Below are positions 11,988-14,828 of a stretch of 14,828 nt of DNA, piece by piece; positions within the stretch are counted from its first letter, which is position 1, and each line of letters opens with the position of its first letter. Both the position numbers and the translations under genes were made by a program. The DNA comes from Pseudomonadota bacterium (lineage in GTDB: Bacteria; Pseudomonadota; Gammaproteobacteria; Pseudomonadales; Oleiphilaceae), in NCBI GenBank assembly GCA_023430625.1, contig JAEZAA010000158.1:1-14828 (forward strand), in the 5' to 3' direction. The notes beneath the pieces were generated by a model that was not told the origin of the DNA, made no database searches, and saw only the letters and a list, made by a program, of their open reading frames with translations.

Positions 11988-14828
11988 GGCTTACCTTCCT
12001 TATTCAGGTACATCCGGATCTGTTCTTCCAGGTTGAAGGGGCGCGAGCCCAGCCGTCCGAACACCGCCACCTGGCCGCCGGTCTCGTCCACTGCCCGATC
12101 CCGCTCCAGGCCTTGCGACAGGCTGAGCGCCGGCCCGCTGGTGGCATAGTGGGCGATCAGCTGGGGCTTGGGTTCGGGGCTGAAGCCGTAGAACTTGGGC
12201 TGGGTGTCGGGCGCGGTGAGCTGAATCACCTTGAGTCCGCCCTTGCCGTCCGCCACGTAGGCGAACAGCGAGGCATTGGTGGTGGCCACCACCAGGTCAC
12301 GAGCATCCTGAATGGCACCACCGGCGGTGAAGCGCTGGTATTCCTTCATCTGCTCGGGCTTCTCGACATCCACGATCACCAGGCCATCGGCACCCGCCGC
12401 CACGTAGGCATAGGTGCGCGAGACGAAGACCCGCTGCGCGTTGTTCAGGCTGATGCTGTTATTCGGCACCAGACGCGCCTGCTCGGGATGAGTGATGTCG
12501 ATGGCCTTCAGTCCCTCGGCGTCGGTCACGAACAGGTAGCGGAACTGGAGATCCACCCCGCGCGGATCATTGAGCGGAATCTGGCTGGTTACCTTGGGCG
12601 CCAGCGGGTTATCCAGATTCACCACCACCAGGGCCTGGTCGGTGAGGATGTAGCCGTAATAGCCGCCCATCTCCATATAGCGGGCACCGGTCAGTACTCC
12701 ATCGGGGTTCCAGGTCAGCGCCCGTTCCAGGTTGTTGTTACGCGGCTCGCCGTCATGGAGGGTGTCAATGTCCACCAGGATCAGACCTTCCTCGCGGTCG
12801 GTCACGAAGGCATAGGTATAGACCGGGTGCATGGGCTGCTCCTGGTTGGTCACCCGCATCAACTCACCCTGATTGCGCGAAGGCTGCACCGGCTGGGTGG
12901 TGGCCAGCACCACGCAGCTGGCGTCCGCACTCTTCACCCGCGCGTCCTGGCCGAGCGGGCTGAATGGCGCGCTGATGATCTTCTGGGACACGCCCTTGTT
13001 GGAAATGCTCGCCACGTCATAGGCGCGGAACCCGTTCTTGCCTTCCGCCACGTACAGGTACTCGCCCCGCAACTGGACACAGCTGGCCGGGCCACTGGCG
13101 TGTTCGTGGCCGGTGGGCAGTTTGCGGTCGCGGTCCAGATGCAGCTGGTACCAGTCCGGGTAGGCGTAGCGCTGCAAATAGCTGCCAATCACCGCCTGGG
13201 GCTCATCCCACTCGGTCACCTGCACCGCCGTCACGCTGTTCTCGGTACCGACCCAGGCGTTGTAGCCGATGAAGTTGATGAACTGTGTCCCATGCCCCAG
13301 GGTCTGGGCCATGATGGCGTTGTTGTCGTTGGCCTCGGACAGGTGGCAGTCCGAGCACATCTTGGTCTCGGTCTTGCGCTCCGTGTGCGGATAATGGGGG
13401 TTGAACGCCTGTGAGCTGTAACCGCTGGCCGCAATGGGCGGCTGTTGGATGTAGATCTTTTCCCGGTTGGCGTTAGTGGACGACAGCACCAGCGCCGAGG
13501 TGGAGCGCACCGGCGCCACGCGGGCTCCGCTGGAGGGCTCGCGCTTGCCGAGGATGAAGATCTCATCGCGCGCCACCTGGGGATTATAGGTGGCGTAGTT
13601 GCGGGTCTCGCCGCCCTCGTAGTGGTGGCGCTCGGTTTTCCAGTTGGCTTCGATGGGCAAGTGACAGCCACCGCAGCTGGTGGTCCAGGAGGTGTGGCAG
13701 CTGTAGCACTCCAGTTCTTCGTCGTTGTGGGCCAGCTCGGACGCCGGAATATCCGGTCCCCATTTCTGAGTGCTGGTGTCCTTGCTCATGAGCTTGGAAC
13801 GGGCCGCTTTCTCGTTGTACTGGGGATGATTGGGGTTAACGCTGTCTTTCACCAGCGAGACTTCCCACTCCAGGCCCGGCGTCACCACCGAGCGCTGGAT
13901 CAGTTTGCCGTCGACCCATTCAAAGCGCTTTTTACCATCCGGGTTGCGGATCAGGCTCAGGTCCTGGCCACCATCCAAGGCCGCTGGGCCGGAGGTGAAG
14001 AGGTTCGGGTACTTCTTGGCGGAACCGTGGCAATCCACGCAGTCGATTTCAACCGCGGCGGCCACTTCGCCCTGAATGTGGCCGTTGCCATGGCTGTCCT
14101 GGCTGAAGTGACAGTCGACACAGTGCATGCCCACGTCCACGTGAATGGAGGACATGTGCACCGCTTTTTTGAACTTGTCGGGATCATCATCAGCGACTTT
14201 CTGGCCTTCGGCATCCAGCAGGTTACCCTTGCGGTCGCGCTTGAAGATGGCGCGGAAGTTCCATCCGTGGCCGTGGTAGTCGGCGAACTGGGTGTCCTTC
14301 AGCTCAGGGTTCATGTCGGCGACCTTGCGCAGCATCTCCTTGTCGCCCCAGTTGCCGCGGATCGCGGCGCCTTCCGGGTTGCGGTTGAGAATCTCGCGGG
14401 CCTCGGCATCGGTCGGATACTTCTGCTGCTTGGGCCACATGGAAGGCGCGTCGGACTCGTAGTCCCACATGGTGTAGCCCAGGAAACTGTTCATGAACAT
14501 GTTGGGCTGGTGCATGTGGCAGATCATGCACTGGCTGGTGGGAATACTGCGGGTAAAGCTGTGCTTGAGCGGATGCCCCTCCTCGCCTTGCGGAATGGTG
14601 GGGTCCGACGTCTGGGTCATGCCGCGATGGCCAAACTTGGCGTAAGGGCCAGAATGGCGCGCATCACGGTCATTAGCGTAGACCACGTGACAGCTGGCAC
14701 AGCCAGAGTGACGGTAATCGCCGGGCTGGTCGTTGGTGCCCATGAACCACATGTTCGGATCGTTCAGGCGGGTCTTGTGGATGTTGATCACCGGCACCGA
14801 GATGCGCGAACCCGTGCCGGGGCCCCGG
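11969..14828 (-). CDS. large multiheme cytochrome c fused to an LVIVD-type beta-propeller (5' end outside the window)
   Basis: The frame is open to the right edge, so the signal peptide and possibly more hemes are missing. A GTG at 14797 is not the true start: the codons before it (…GTGSRIS) continue the protein. Numbered from that codon, seven CXXCH sites are visible: 33-37, 90-94, 226-230, 253-257, 364-368, 375-379 and 481-485. There are many spare histidines for distal ligands. Residues about 575-866 hold six repeats of the type 'YxYVADGxxGLxVVDI', for example TYAYVAAGADGLVIVD (795-810), matching the LVIVD repeat family (PF08309) and forming a beta-propeller. The C-terminal tail is short and ends KPWFVRD. 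It is presumably periplasmic or on the cell surface, and may relay electrons while the propeller binds a partner or substrate. It opens the operon in view and overlaps the next cytochrome gene by 19 bp. Its redox substrate is unknown. Confidence 0.9.
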   Translation of the reverse strand, partial: RGPGTGSRISVPVINIHKTRLNDPNMWFMGTNDQPGDYRHSGCASCHVVYANDRDARHSGPYAKFGHRGMTQTSDPTIPQGEEGHPLKHSFTRSIPTSQCMICHMHQPNMFMNSFLGYTMWDYESDAPSMWPKQQKYPTDAEAREILNRNPEGAAIRGNWGDKEMLRKVADMNPELKDTQFADYHGHGWNFRAIFKRDRKGNLLDAEGQKVADDDPDKFKKAVHMSSIHVDVGMHCVDCHFSQDSHGNGHIQGEVAAAVEIDCVDCHGSAKKYPNLFTSGPAALDGGQDLSLIRNPDGKKRFEWVDGKLIQRSVVTPGLEWEVSLVKDSVNPNHPQYNEKAARSKLMSKDTSTQKWGPDIPASELAHNDEELECYSCHTSWTTSCGGCHLPIEANWKTERHHYEGGETRNYATYNPQVARDEIFILGKREPSSGARVAPVRSTSALVLSSTNANREKIYIQQPPIAASGYSSQAFNPHYPHTERKTETKMCSDCHLSEANDNNAIMAQTLGHGTQFINFIGYNAWVGTENSVTAVQVTEWDEPQAVIGSYLQRYAYPDWYQLHLDRDRKLPTGHEHASGPASCVQLRGEYLYVAEGKNGFRAYDVASISNKGVSQKIISAPFSPLGQDARVKSADASCVVLATTQPVQPSRNQGELMRVTNQEQPMHPVYTYAFVTDREEGLILVDIDTLHDGEPRNNNLERALTWNPDGVLTGARYMEMGGYYGYILTDQALVVVNLDNPLAPKVTSQIPLNDPRGVDLQFRYLFVTDAEGLKAIDITHPEQARLVPNNSISLNNAQRVFVSRTYAYVAAGADGLVIVDVEKPEQMKEYQRFTAGGAIQDARDLVVATTNASLFAYVADGKGGLKVIQLTAPDTQPKFYGFSPEPKPQLIAHYATSGPALSLSQGLERDRAVDETGGQVAVFGRLGSRPFNLEEQIRMYLNKEGKPWFVRD

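Noticed and set aside
12113..13414. Long open frame (433 codons) on the plus strand opposite the LVIVD cytochrome gene
   Set aside because: It is antisense to conserved CXXCH and propeller repeats. The product is a His/Gly/Val-rich sequence typical of a shadow frame, with no start signals.
14795..14797. GTG at 14797 as the start codon of the large cytochrome
   Set aside because: The frame stays open to the window edge, no signal peptide follows the GTG, and a heme protein of this kind must be exported. The true start lies outside.
10665..14828. Nitrification-type hydroxylamine oxidoreductase and cytochrome c554 pair
   Set aside because: The large cytochrome lacks the octaheme layout expected of hydroxylamine oxidoreductase and instead carries a propeller. 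Resemblance of the smaller one to c554-type proteins is general only.

Overview
The window looks like chromosomal DNA of a free-living, motile, GC-rich Gram-negative bacterium, most likely a gammaproteobacterium. This rests on the HBM-type chemoreceptor, the GTAG-headed REP-like hairpins between genes, and periplasmic multiheme cytochromes. The species cannot be named from the sequence. No tRNA, rRNA, CRISPR array, transposase or phage gene was seen.

Left part (1-4042): a PF10118-type metalloprotein runs rightward and faces an unrecognised membrane-anchored exported protein (946-1947, minus). A REP-like hairpin lies between their 3' ends. After a divergent promoter region come two small unrecognised ORFs (2190-2414 and 2439-2651) and a 12-helix major facilitator transporter (2834-4042) with its own candidate promoter.

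Middle (4043-8203): a 266-bp leader rich in dyads carries two motifs resembling flagellar sigma-28 -10 elements. It precedes a 644-residue methyl-accepting chemotaxis protein that ends in a strong intrinsic terminator. Convergent to it is a secreted protein with two choice-of-anchor-D (ASPM/SPD-2/Hydin-like) domains, flanked by N- and C-terminal domains resembling those of actinobacterial exported proteins. It has a good sigma-70 promoter of its own.

Right part (8204-14828, all minus): a tight four-gene operon, read from the right edge. It encodes a large heptaheme-or-more cytochrome fused to an LVIVD-type beta-propeller (5' end outside the window), a five-heme periplasmic cytochrome, a PP2C-type Ser/Thr phosphatase with a C-terminal membrane anchor, and a double-FHA protein with a C-terminal membrane anchor. 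The first two genes overlap by 19 bp, the next pair by 4 bp, and the last two are 18 bp apart. A DUF2214-like membrane protein follows after a nested inverted repeat.

The most interesting feature is this operon. It joins extracytoplasmic electron-transfer proteins to a phosphothreonine erase-and-read pair displayed on the cytoplasmic side of the inner membrane. The FHA protein also carries three copies of an acidic-x-Thr-(Gln/Arg)-Leu motif in its linker, which could be its own phosphosites. No kinase is visible, so the writer of the system must lie upstream or elsewhere.
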